A DNA stretch of 64,000 nucleotides. It comes from Planctomycetota bacterium. Lineage in GTDB: Bacteria > Planctomycetota > Phycisphaerae > Phycisphaerales > SM1A02. Both the position numbers and the translations under genes were made by a program. Each line of letters starts with the position of its first letter. Position 1 is the first letter of the stretch. Location of the stretch: the NCBI GenBank assembly GCA_016872835.1, contig VGYX01000012.1, positions 27,065 through 91,064 on the forward strand, read 5' to 3'. This document shows, in pieces, positions 8,431 through 16,900 of this stretch. The notes beneath the pieces are model-generated. The model did not search any database, was not told the DNA's origin, and saw only the letters and a program-made list of their open reading frames with translations.

Positions 8431-8805
8431 TCACTTCCCCTCGATGCTCGCGAGGGTCAGGCCCGAATCGTCGACCGCCTTCGCCAGCGCGCCGCGCGTG
8501 ACATGCTTGGTCGGGTCGAAGTTCACGACCACCTTGCCCGTGGACATGTCAATGCTCGACTTCTGCACGCCTGGAATGCGGGCCAGCTGGATGTCGACGT
8601 TGGTCACGCACTTGGGGCAGCTCATGCCCTTCACGTTCAGGATCACGGGTGAGGTGGTGACGGTGGTCTGGTCCGTCAGCATCGCCCGGTCCGTGGTCGA
8701 GCGTTCCATGAGTCCGCGATCGTCGGAGTAGGTGTATTCGCAGGCAGGCAGGGCGGCGAGCGCGGCCAATGCGGCAGCGATGCGACCCATCGTCTGAAGT
8801 GGCAT
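8431..8805 (-). CDS. Lipoprotein with heavy-metal-associated (HMA) domain
   Basis: The 124-residue product has a lipoprotein signal (LPAC, Cys at about residue 21), a short linker, then an HMA ferredoxin-like domain with the metal loop G-M-S-C-P-K-C. It should be tethered to a membrane and bind Cu(I), Zn(II) or a similar soft metal through the two cysteines. I chose the ATG at 8805 over the one at 8820 because AAGGA lies just upstream of it. It sits between a Cys-rich secreted protein and an outer-membrane barrel, which fits a metal capture or export group. Confidence 0.85.
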   Translation of the reverse strand: MPLQTMGRIAAALAALAALPACEYTYSDDRGLMERSTTDRAMLTDQTTVTTSPVILNVKGMSCPKCVTNVDIQLARIPGVQKSSIDMSTGKVVVNFDPTKHVTRGALAKAVDDSGLTLASIEGK

Positions 8806-8837
8806 GGGAGTTCCTTTCATGTTCGTGCCGTGGGGGC

Positions 8838-8860
8838 ATGACGCACGCGCGTCATGACGC
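8838..8860. repeat. TGACGC inverted repeats with 12-bp perfect palindrome
   Basis: A perfect 12-bp palindrome (GCGTCATGACGC, 8849-8860) overlaps an ATGACGC-4-GCGTCAT inverted repeat (8838-8855), giving three TGACGC half-sites. It lies in the 106-nt gap upstream of the HMA lipoprotein gene. It could be an operator for a dimeric regulator or an RNA hairpin. Confidence 0.5.
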
Positions 8861-8911
8861 AGGCGCCCGCATGGTGGGGCGCGAAAAACGGGTTTCACCA
8901 ACGGAAAGGAG

Positions 8912-9295
8912 CTAGTGACGCAATCGACAGCCCTGACGAAGCAGGGAGCGGCCGGAAGCGAGGGAAACCTCGCATCGCGGCGCGTGCGAGGGTCGAACTT
9001 CCTGCGCGCCCATCGCCGGCGTCCACCAGAGCACCGGTCCCGGAAGGCAGAGCGCGCGCTCCAGTTCCGTCGAGGCGCTTGCGGGTGCGGGTGCGCGCTG
9101 CTGGATCGGGTTGGCAGGCGCGTCGTCGTCCTCGCAGCAGCATGCCGCGACATCGCCGGCCTTCTCGCAACAACCGCACGCAGCGGCGCAGCAGGTGCCG
9201 GAATCGGAGTCCGCCTCGTGACATGCCGCCGCCACCGCCGCGTCGGGCCGCAGCAGCGCAAGGCAGGTCAGCAGGCTGAGCACGAGTCGGCGCAT
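8912..9295 (-). CDS. Cys-rich secreted protein, probable metal binder
   Basis: The 127-residue product has a signal peptide (to about residue 23) and 13 cysteines. Nine of them lie between residues 25 and 54 in clusters (CC, C-G-CC, CCC) followed by an acidic E-D-D-D. This pattern suggests a soft-metal or metallothionein-like binder outside the cytoplasm; no named family is recognised. It precedes the HMA lipoprotein and barrel on the same strand and is divergent from the cysteine-synthase-like gene. The ATG at 9295 lacks a clear ribosome binding site; a CACACT hexamer 8 nt upstream is a weak leaderless promoter candidate. Confidence 0.65.
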   Translation of the reverse strand: MRRLVLSLLTCLALLRPDAAVAAACHEADSDSGTCCAAACGCCEKAGDVAACCCEDDDAPANPIQQRAPAPASASTELERALCLPGPVLWWTPAMGAQEVRPSHAPRCEVSLASGRSLLRQGCRLRH

Positions 9296-9351
9296 CGGGT
9301 GGAAGTGTGCGCCGGGTTCGCGGTGGGTGCAAGCGGGTTCAGTCCGGTTCG

Positions 9352-9357
9352 TACACT
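9352..9357 (+). promoter_or_regulatory. -10-like hexamer TACACT (leaderless)
   Basis: TACACT ends 6 nt before the ATG at 9364 of the cysteine-synthase-like gene. No ribosome binding site fits between them. Confidence 0.6.
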
Positions 9358-9363
9358 TTTCAG

Positions 9364-10347
9364 ATGGCAGGTCCGGTTCTCAAGCCCCAGCCCGCGCGGT
9401 CCGTCGAGTGCCTGATGGCGCTCGATGTGACGCCGTTGCTGCCGGTCGAGATTCCCGGAAGCGGCGCCACGATCTGGTGCAAGGCCGAGTATCTGCACCC
9501 TTCAGGCAGCACGAAGGACCGGATCGCCTGCCACATCCTGTCCAAGGCCGTGCGCGAGGGTCGGCTGCAGCCTGGCGCGGAAGTGGTCGAGGCGAGCAGC
9601 GGCTCCACCAGCATCGCGATGTCGATGGTGTGCGCGCGCCTGGGCCTTCGATTCCGCGCGTTCATGCCCGAGGGCGTCAGCCGCGAGCGATCCGTGATGA
9701 TCCGCGCCTACGGCGGCGAGGTGGAACTCACGCCACGAGCCGACGGCATCGTGGGCGCGCTCGAGGCCGCGCGCGCGTGGGCGCGTCGACACGGCAGCTT
9801 CGAGCCGCGTCAGTTCGAGAACCCGGACAACGCCGAGGCGCACCGTACGGGCACGGCCGCGGAGATCCTGCGGCAGATTCCGCAGGCCCGCGTGGACGCG
9901 TACGTCTCGGGCGTGGGCACCGGCGGCACGCTGGTGGGCATGCGACTGGGCTTCGCCGACGCGGGGCTTGCGCCGCACGCGTTCGCGGCGCGGCCGATCG
10001 CGGGATCCTCCGGTGTCTGCTGCGACTGCTTCGCCGCGGCCGAACAGTGCAGCTTCTCGGGGCGGATTCCCGGCGTTCTGGATGGCATGAGCCACCTTTA
10101 CAAGCCCGAGGCCTTCGAGCGCCTCGACGTGATCGAGGTGTCTGACGAGGAGGCGATGCGGCTCACGCGCGAGCTGATCCGCATGGGCCACCCGGTGGGG
10201 CCTAGCAGCGGCCTGAACATGGCCGCCGCGATCGAGGCCTCGCGACGGCTGCCGGCCGGCGCGATCATCGTGACCGTGCTGTGCGACCGCATGGAGCGCT
10301 ACTTCAGCACGGAACTCCTCGCAGGCTGGGTTGCCGCGCCTCGGTAG
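9364..10347 (+). CDS. PLP-dependent cysteine synthase family protein
   Basis: This 327-residue fold-type II PLP enzyme resembles CysK/CysM. The Schiff-base lysine is K51 in PSGSTKDRIA. The substrate loop is SSGSTSIA and the phosphate loop is GTGGTLVG. The family makes cysteine from O-acetyl- or O-phosphoserine and sulfide, but cystathionine beta-synthase-like or other uses are possible. The ATG at 9364 is chosen from the family N-terminus and the -10-like hexamer just upstream. Its position beside the Cys-rich protein may be chance. A cysteine pair (G-V-C-C-D-C) near residue 219 in the C-terminal half is unusual. Confidence 0.85.
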   Translation: MAGPVLKPQPARSVECLMALDVTPLLPVEIPGSGATIWCKAEYLHPSGSTKDRIACHILSKAVREGRLQPGAEVVEASSGSTSIAMSMVCARLGLRFRAFMPEGVSRERSVMIRAYGGEVELTPRADGIVGALEAARAWARRHGSFEPRQFENPDNAEAHRTGTAAEILRQIPQARVDAYVSGVGTGGTLVGMRLGFADAGLAPHAFAARPIAGSSGVCCDCFAAAEQCSFSGRIPGVLDGMSHLYKPEAFERLDVIEVSDEEAMRLTRELIRMGHPVGPSSGLNMAAAIEASRRLPAGAIIVTVLCDRMERYFSTELLAGWVAAPR

Positions 10348-10350
10348 ACT
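10345..10350 (+). promoter_or_regulatory. -10-like hexamer TAGACT (leaderless)
   Basis: TAGACT overlaps the stop codon of the cysteine-synthase-like gene and ends 6 nt before the ATG at 10357. Confidence 0.55.
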
Positions 10351-10356
10351 TTCGCG

Positions 10357-10665
10357 ATGAGCCACGGACACCAGCACGGCGGCGCGCCCGCCCCGCGGAA
10401 GATGGGATTCAAGCACGCGATCCGGTTGTTCCTGCTGAATGCGGTGCTGTATGGCGCGTGCGCCGCCTTCGCGGGCCTGATCGTGGGCGACTACCTGCCG
10501 GTCGAGGCACAAGGCCGCGTGATCCTGGCGTTCATGGCCGTGCCGCTGGCGATCGCGGTGGTCAGCACGGTCGCGCATCTGAAGGCGCACCAGTGGACAA
10601 GCGTGGATGACATGGCGGAGCGCTTCTCGCATCCGCACCAGCACGGCGATCGCCGCGGCTCCTGA
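10357..10665 (+). CDS. Small membrane protein with His-rich ends
   Basis: The 102-residue protein has two predicted membrane helices (about residues 22-45 and 56-75). Each end carries a histidine cluster: H-G-H-Q-H near the start and H-P-H-Q-H near the end. Both ends should lie on the same face of the membrane and could bind a transition metal together. No family is recognised. It has a leaderless-type promoter of its own and is followed 5 nt later by the Tat-exported protein. Confidence 0.65.
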   Translation: MSHGHQHGGAPAPRKMGFKHAIRLFLLNAVLYGACAAFAGLIVGDYLPVEAQGRVILAFMAVPLAIAVVSTVAHLKAHQWTSVDDMAERFSHPHQHGDRRGS

Positions 10666-10670
10666 CGCCC

Positions 10671-11606
10671 GTGTCGATCTCCCGTCGAGCCTTTCTTGCG
10701 GCGCTTGGCGTTGGCGCGGTGGCCGCCCGCGCGGCCGCGATGCAGGACGCCAAGCCGGCGGGTGGCGAATCGCCCGAGGAACTCGGCGCCCGCAAGCAGG
10801 CCGCGGCGGCCCCGAATCCGATCGGCGTGACGCAGCAGTCCTTCCAGCGCAAGTTCGGCGAGGGATGGAAGGTCGTGGACTTCCCCAAGTTCGTGAAGAC
10901 GCAGGTGGGGGTGTCGCTGGTGTCGTGGAGTGCGCCGCTGATGGGCGACACGGGTGCGCAGTCGATCGCCGCGCTGCGGGCCGCGATGGACGATGCGGGG
11001 GTGCGAAGCGTGCTGGTGGATCCGGCGTTCGGCGCCGGACTGGCGTCGGCCGACGGCGTGGCGCGTGCGTCGGCGGTGGAGCGGCTGAAGCCGTGGCTCG
11101 ACGTCACGCGCAGGCTCTCGGGCACCGGCGTGTCGCTTGATCTGCGCGGCGAGGGCGACATGGAGGTGCAGCGCGCGAACGCGATCGAAGGTCTGAAGCT
11201 GGTGCTGCCGGTGCTGAAGGCGGCGGGGCTGCAGGGGGTCGTGAAGTGCCTGGGCGGCTGCACCAGTCACGGACAGTTCCTCGCCTCGCTCATGCAGACC
11301 ATCCAGGATCCGGCGATCCGGCTGGAGCCGACCTTCGACAGTTGGCGCGTGAGCGCGACCGAGGAGTACCACCGTGTGCGTGGCACCGAGCTGCTGATGC
11401 CGTTCGCGTCGTGCGTGCTCGTCGATTGCGGCGAGTTCAAGCCGGATGGCGAGCCGGTGAACGTGCCGACCCGCTATCTGGTGCAGCGCATCCGCGCGGG
11501 CGGCTTCCGGGGACCGGCCATGATGCAGTTCAAGGGCGCGGGCGACGAGCTCGAGGGCACCCTGAAGATCAAGAAGCTCCTGATGAGGTATCCGTTCCGA
11601 CCATGA
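10671..11606 (+). CDS. Tat-exported TIM-barrel protein (xylose isomerase-like)
   Basis: The 311-residue protein begins with a twin-arginine signal (S-R-R-A-F-L then a hydrophobic run to about residue 24) from a GTG start. The body looks like the AP endonuclease 2 / xylose isomerase-like TIM barrel, with the strand-helix pattern VSLVSW, SVLVDPAF, GVSLDLRGEGD and LEPTFDSWR. Such exported members are often called sugar phosphate isomerase/epimerases. The usual metal ligands are not all obvious, so activity is uncertain. It overlaps the next gene by 4 nt (ATGA), so it is coupled to the SDR enzyme. Confidence 0.65.
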   Translation: MSISRRAFLAALGVGAVAARAAAMQDAKPAGGESPEELGARKQAAAAPNPIGVTQQSFQRKFGEGWKVVDFPKFVKTQVGVSLVSWSAPLMGDTGAQSIAALRAAMDDAGVRSVLVDPAFGAGLASADGVARASAVERLKPWLDVTRRLSGTGVSLDLRGEGDMEVQRANAIEGLKLVLPVLKAAGLQGVVKCLGGCTSHGQFLASLMQTIQDPAIRLEPTFDSWRVSATEEYHRVRGTELLMPFASCVLVDCGEFKPDGEPVNVPTRYLVQRIRAGGFRGPAMMQFKGAGDELEGTLKIKKLLMRYPFRP

Positions 11607-12679
11607 GTCCCTCCAAGTCCGGCATGTATCCCGCGGTCCCGGACCGCCCGCTCTCGGGCCTTCGTCGCAGCCGCGCCGTGCTCGTCACGGGCGCCGGCGG
11701 CGAGATGGGCCACTCGCTCATCGGTGCGTTGGCGGCGCGACCGGGCACCAGCGTGGTGGCGATGGACATCCGCGAACTCGACCACGAGGTGCGCGCAAAG
11801 TGCGAGAACGCCTTCGTGGGCGACGTGTGCGACGCGCAGCTGCTCGAGCGGTTGCTGGCCATGTACGAGGTGGACGAGGTGTTCCACTTGGCCGCGCTGC
11901 TGAGCACACGCGGCGAGTTCGCGCCCGAGACCGCGCACCAGGTGAACGTGGTAGGCACGCTGAACCTGCTCAAGCTCTCGGCGGAGCAGGCGCGCAGTCA
12001 TGGTCGGCGCGTGAAGTTCATCTTCCCCAGCTCGATCGCGGCGTACGGCATTCCAGATCTCGACACGAAGCGCAAGGCGGGTGCGGTGCGCGAGGACCAG
12101 TTCCTCGAGCCGCACACCATGTACGGGGTGAACAAGCTCGCGGGCGAGCACCTCGGACGCTACTACGAGAGCCACTACCGCAAGCTCGCGAAGGATCGCA
12201 TGGCCAGCCCGATCGACTTCCGCAGCATCCGCTTCCCTGGAATCATCAGCGCGGACACGCTGCCGAGCGGCGGCACGAGCGACTACGGGCCGGAGATGAT
12301 CCACGCGGCGGCGCAGGGCAACGCGTACGCGTGCTTCGTGCGGCGCGACACGCGCATTCCGTTCATGACCATGCCCGACGCGGTGGAGGCGATCCTGAAG
12401 CTTGCCGCGGCGCCGAAGGAGCGGCTGACGCGCTGCGTGTACAACGTGGCGGGATTCTCGCCGAGCGCGGGAGACTTCGAGCGACTGGTGCTGGCACGCT
12501 TCCCGAAGGCGCAGATCAGCTTCGAGCCGGACCTTGGTCGCCAGTCGATCGTGGACAGTTGGCCCGAGGATGTGAACGACTCGGCGGCGCGCGGCGACTG
12601 GGGCTGGAGCCCGAAGCATGACCTCGATCGCGCGTTCGACGAGTACCTGATGCCGCGCATCACTGCGCGGTACCGGTAA
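11603..12679 (+). CDS. tdh: SDR-type L-threonine 3-dehydrogenase
   Basis: The 358-residue protein is an extended short-chain dehydrogenase/reductase, with the NAD loop T-G-A-G-G-E-M-G (29-36) and the catalytic pair Y174 and K178 in YGVNK. Its motifs FPGIISADTLPSGGTSDYGPEM and the C-terminal SIVDSWPEDVNDSAARGDWGW match the SDR form of threonine dehydrogenase. That enzyme oxidises L-threonine to 2-amino-3-ketobutyrate. The next enzyme of the pathway, Kbl, is encoded at 23607-24827, which supports the call. The ATG overlaps the upstream stop (ATGA). The extra N-terminal 24 residues before the Rossmann fold are unusual. Confidence 0.85.
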   Translation: MSPSKSGMYPAVPDRPLSGLRRSRAVLVTGAGGEMGHSLIGALAARPGTSVVAMDIRELDHEVRAKCENAFVGDVCDAQLLERLLAMYEVDEVFHLAALLSTRGEFAPETAHQVNVVGTLNLLKLSAEQARSHGRRVKFIFPSSIAAYGIPDLDTKRKAGAVREDQFLEPHTMYGVNKLAGEHLGRYYESHYRKLAKDRMASPIDFRSIRFPGIISADTLPSGGTSDYGPEMIHAAAQGNAYACFVRRDTRIPFMTMPDAVEAILKLAAAPKERLTRCVYNVAGFSPSAGDFERLVLARFPKAQISFEPDLGRQSIVDSWPEDVNDSAARGDWGWSPKHDLDRAFDEYLMPRITARYR

Positions 12680-12712
12680 CGAGGGTCAGAGGTCGTTTCC
12701 GACCATTTGGCG

Positions 12713-12718
12713 TAGCCT
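12713..12718 (+). promoter_or_regulatory. -10-like hexamer TAGCCT before a CTG start
   Basis: TAGCCT ends 6 nt before CTG 12725, the same spacing as other leaderless genes here. Its TAG is also the in-frame stop that limits the sigma-factor reading frame, so no start further upstream is possible. Confidence 0.5.
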
Positions 12719-12724
12719 GAGCGA

Positions 12725-13825
12725 CTGCCGGGATCCGCGGGGACCATCGATCACTTTCCAAGCACCCACGCCACGTGGATCGCCAAGCGCGTCACGCTGG
12801 GCGTGGACGCAGACATTGCCCCGTCCATCGCGCAGGCGGCGCGAGCCGAGTTGAACGCGCACGTGATGTCACGCTGTTTCGAGCCGCTGCGCGCCTATGT
12901 GCAGGGCGGCGGCTGGCGCGGCTTCGGCGAGAGCGCGGACCTGGTGAACGGATTCTTCGCCAGTCGGCTGGACAAGCCCGACTATCTGCTGCAGTGGCGC
13001 GAGAGTGGGCTGCCGCTTCGACGCTGGCTGATGAACGGGCTGCTGCTGCACCTGCACGAACGTGCCCGCGCTGAGCGTCGTATGTTGCGGCGGGCTGAGC
13101 CTTGCGATCCGGGACCGCTTGAGCGTGTGGCAGGCGCGATGGATCACGCCCCCGAGGCCGAGCGCGCGATGGATCGCGCCTGGGCCGATGCCGTGGTGCA
13201 GGCGGCCGTGCGTGACACGGTGCAGGCGCTGGAGCAGTCTGGCCGCGCGCAGGCCTGGGCGACGTTCCGCCGCCACTTCGTGGAGGGCGCCGCACATGAC
13301 GCGATCGCGCGCGAGACGGGCGTTTCGGTGAAGGAGCTGAAGGCGCATGCGAAGCTCGTGCAGCGCGTGCGCGCGAGCTCAAGTTGCAACACGCAGGGCG
13401 CCCCCAAGTTCGGCGACTTCTTCGTCGACCTGCTCGATGCCGGCGAGATCCGTCAGGCCATCGCCACAACCCCCGGCAAGAGCTACCGACTCACATTCTG
13501 GCTCTCGGGCGATTGCGCCGGTGGCCCCGCCACGAAGCGCGTGACCGCTTCACTCGGCAGCGCCACGCAGAACTTCGACCACGCTTGCGTGGGAAGTGCC
13601 GTGCAGGCATGGCGAAGTTGCACACTTGAGTTCATCGCGAATTCCGCCATCACCAATCTGTCATTGAAGAGTCTGGCAGGGGGTTCCTCCAATGGACCCT
13701 TGGTCGACGGCGTCCGCGTGGAAGACATCAGCATCAGTTGTGCCGGTGACGTTGACGGCGACGGTGAAGTGACCGGCAGCGACATCGGTCTGGTGCTGCT
13801 GAATTTCGGTCCGTGTCCGCAGTGA
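12725..13825 (+). CDS. Chimera: ECF-like sigma factor joined to secreted anchor domain
   Basis: The frame encodes about 366 residues if it starts at CTG 12725; GTG 12803 is the alternative. The first half is a planctomycete sigma-70-like factor: FPSTHATW near residue 11, DLVNGFFASRL in region 2, LPLRRWLMNGLLLHLHE, and a truncated region 4 helix. From about 13380 it changes to the middle of a choice-of-anchor-C-like beta domain (TTPGKSYRLTFWLSGDC, then GPLVDGVRVEDI) ending in one dockerin-like loop, DVDGDGEVTGSD. A cytoplasmic transcription factor and an exported domain do not belong together. A deletion fusing two genes, or an assembly join, is the simplest reading. The upstream CTG start is favoured because FPSTHATW belongs to the sigma family. 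Confidence 0.6.
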   Translation: MPGSAGTIDHFPSTHATWIAKRVTLGVDADIAPSIAQAARAELNAHVMSRCFEPLRAYVQGGGWRGFGESADLVNGFFASRLDKPDYLLQWRESGLPLRRWLMNGLLLHLHERARAERRMLRRAEPCDPGPLERVAGAMDHAPEAERAMDRAWADAVVQAAVRDTVQALEQSGRAQAWATFRRHFVEGAAHDAIARETGVSVKELKAHAKLVQRVRASSSCNTQGAPKFGDFFVDLLDAGEIRQAIATTPGKSYRLTFWLSGDCAGGPATKRVTASLGSATQNFDHACVGSAVQAWRSCTLEFIANSAITNLSLKSLAGGSSNGPLVDGVRVEDISISCAGDVDGDGEVTGSDIGLVLLNFGPCPQ

Positions 13826-13942
13826 CGATCGAGACACTCCGTCTCGGAGAACCCGATCGCGGTTCAGGCACATCCACGCGGGCCTGCTGAACTTGGCCGG
13901 CCGTCGCGGCATCGCGTCCAAATTGCGTCCACGCCGCATCTC

Positions 13943-13948
13943 TACACT
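13943..13948 (+). promoter_or_regulatory. -10-like hexamer TACACT for recCBD (leaderless)
   Basis: TACACT ends 6 nt before the GTG start of recC at 13955. It is the only promoter candidate for the three overlapping recombination genes. Confidence 0.6.
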
Positions 13949-13954
13949 GGCCGC

Positions 13955-16900
13955 GTGTCCGCGCCCCGTGGAGAAACCGGCGAATCCCGCGAATCCGTCG
14001 CGCACGGTCACCTGCGCATCGTGCGCGCCACGCGCGCAAGCGATCTCGCGGCGGATCTGGCTGCGCAGTTCGCGCCGGGTACCGCGCCCGAGCTCTGGAA
14101 AGAGTGTCTGGTCGTGGTGCAGGGCCCGGGCATGGCGCAATGGGTGCGTGCCGACATGGTCCGGAGGCTGGGCGCTTGGGGTGGCATGGACACGCCGTTC
14201 CTGCGCGAGTTCCTGCTGGGCTTGCCCGCGCGCGCCGGCCTGTGCGACCTCGTGCCTCGCGGTCGTCAGCCGCTGCAGGAACTCGGGTATCGGATCGCAG
14301 CCTGCGTGATGGAGACCGCCGCGGCGCGACCCACGCCGTTCGCCGACGCGATCGAGCCATTCCTGCGCATGTGCCGCAGCGAGTCCGGCGCGCTGCAGCC
14401 AGACGCGGCCATCACGTACGGACATGCGCTTGCCGAGGCGTTCGATCGTTACGAGATGGACCGTCCCGACCTCATCGAGGCCTGGCGCGCGAATCGCCCA
14501 TGGCGCGAAGCTTCGAAGGATTGGAACGAGCAGGCCGCCGCCACCGAGGCGTGGCAGCGCGCGCTCTGGAGCAGAGTGGTTCCAAACGCATGGACACCGC
14601 ATGTCGCGTGGTGCGCGCTTCGCAATCTGATCCATCGACTCGATGCGGGGGAGCTGCCGGGACGGCTGGCCGATCTTGGATTGGTGAGCGTGTTCGGCGT
14701 CTCCTCGCTGCCGCCACTCGCGTTGCATGCGCTTCGTGCGCTGGCCCGCCATCTGCCGGTGCATGTGCACATGCTGGTGCCGACGATCGCGTTCCAGTCG
14801 CGTGATCATGCGCGAAAGGCGCAGGTGGCGCGCGCGCTCGCGCAAGGGGTGGACACGGCGTCCGTGCAAGGCGCCGACGCTCCGCATCACCCGCTGTTGA
14901 CTTCGCTTGGTGGAGCCGCGGCGGCTGCCGCCACGGTCGTTGAAGGCATGGAGGCTGAGCTGATCGATCTGCCGCTCGAGCCGGCCGGCGAGTCCATGCT
15001 GCACGCGATGCAGGCGGCGCTGTGTCTCGACGAAGCACCCTCCCAGCACGCATGTGTGAAGGATGGCAGCGTGCGTGTGCATGGCGTGGCCTCGATCACG
15101 CGCATGGCCGAGATCGTTCACGACGAGATCCTGCATGGCTTCACCGACGTGCCGGGCCTTCGGCAGGAGGAGGTGCTGGTGCTTGCACCCGGTCTCGATT
15201 CGCTCGCGGGAACGCTGCAGGGGGTCGTCCGTGAGCGAGAGGCCGCGCACTCGGGCTCCGGAGGCATGTCGCTGCGCGTGTCCGACGTGGCGGGCGCAGA
15301 TCGCGCGCAGGTCGCCACCGCGATCCTTCGGCTGCTTGATCTCGCAAGCGAGGACCAGCCGATGGACCGCGTGCGCGCGCTGCTGCAGTCCGCGCCGTGC
15401 TGCGCGCGCGCCGAGGTCGAGCAGGCCCGAATGGAGTCGCTGCTCGACGCGATGGAGGAGGCCGGTGCGCGTCGCTTCCTCGATGCCTCCGCCCGTGCGC
15501 GTTGGCTGGGCGGCGATCATGCGGACGACGCGCTGCACACGCTGGAGTGGTCGATCGACCGGCTCGTGCTCGGTGCAGCCGCGGGTGCTTCGCCCGCCGC
15601 GCAGGCGCTGCATGGGAAGGTGCTGCCAAGCGGCATGATGGCGGCCCTCGAATCGGACACCATGCATCGCGCGCTTCGTCTGCTCGATGCCGTGGCCGAC
15701 CTTGCGCGCATGGTGCAGCGCGGGGATCACCCGATCGTGGCGTGGCACGCGGCGCTCGCGCAGGCGTGCGAGTCCATCCTGCCCGCGGCGGATCATGAAA
15801 CGTTCGGGCGGCAGCGCGATCAGGCGGACCGCGCGATGACACAGGTCGCGGACGCGGCGACTGCGGCGGGTCTCGGTGCCGTGCCGTGGCCGGTCGCGCG
15901 CGCGGAGTTCGAGTCGGCCTTGCGAGGGCTGGTGGAGGGCCGCTCCTTCGCCGCGGGTGGCGTGACGCTCGCGCGGCTCACGCCCATGCGCAGCGTTCCG
16001 GCGCGTCTTCTTGTGCTGGCGGGTCTCGATCACGGTGTCTTCCCGCGTGCCTCGCGACGCGATCCTCTGGACCTCTCGAAGCTCTGTCCGCGCGCCGGTG
16101 ATCGTGACGATCGCCTCGAAGATCAACTGCTGCTCCTCGAATCGCTGCATGCGGCGACCGAGCGACTGGTGATCGTGGTGCAGGACACCGTGGCTGGGTC
16201 CGGTCAGCCCGCGCCACTGAGTCCTGTGATCGAGGAAATGCTGGGTGCGATGGCGGCGCACGCGGGCATGGCCCCGGGCAAGGCGCGCGCGGAACTGCTT
16301 CTGCATCAGCCGACGCTGGGCGACCAACCTGAATCGTGGAGCGCGTCGGCCTTCGGCGGCTTCAGCGCGCAGTCGAGGGCGCGCGCACAGGCGATCGACC
16401 ACGCACGGCGTCAGGGGGCGGAGCGCGTCTTCGCGTCGTATCCGCATGGCGACGGTGCCGAGCCGTCCGCCACCATTCGATCGGTGGATGAAATCGCCGG
16501 CGTGCTTCGAAATCCCGCGCGGGCATGGCTGAAGGCGCAGGGGATCCGAGTGGCCGACCTCTCGCGAGAACTCGGCGAGCGCTGCGAGCCGATCGAGATC
16601 GACGCCTTGCAGGGATGGCATCTGGAGCAGCGCGCGCGCCGGGGTGTGCTGCTGGGCGAGGATCCGCAGGAGATCCTGCGACAGCTCCAACATGATGGAA
16701 GCCTGCCGCATGGGGCCGTGGGTGGGCGCGAGTGGCAGGAGGTCTGGTCGACGCAGGAGGCGATTCCTCTTCGATTGGCCGAGCAGCTCGGCATCTCCAC
16801 GTGCGAGCTGCACGTGGAGGCGCTTGCGTTCGAGGTGCCCGACATCGACCCCTCGCTGAGGGCCCGCACGCTCTGGGTTCCATCCTGTCGCACGCAGGTC

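Noticed and set aside
13830-13846. A small hairpin (CGAGAC/GTCTCG) after the sigma chimera
   Set aside because: The stem is only 6 bp with no T-run, too weak to call a terminator.
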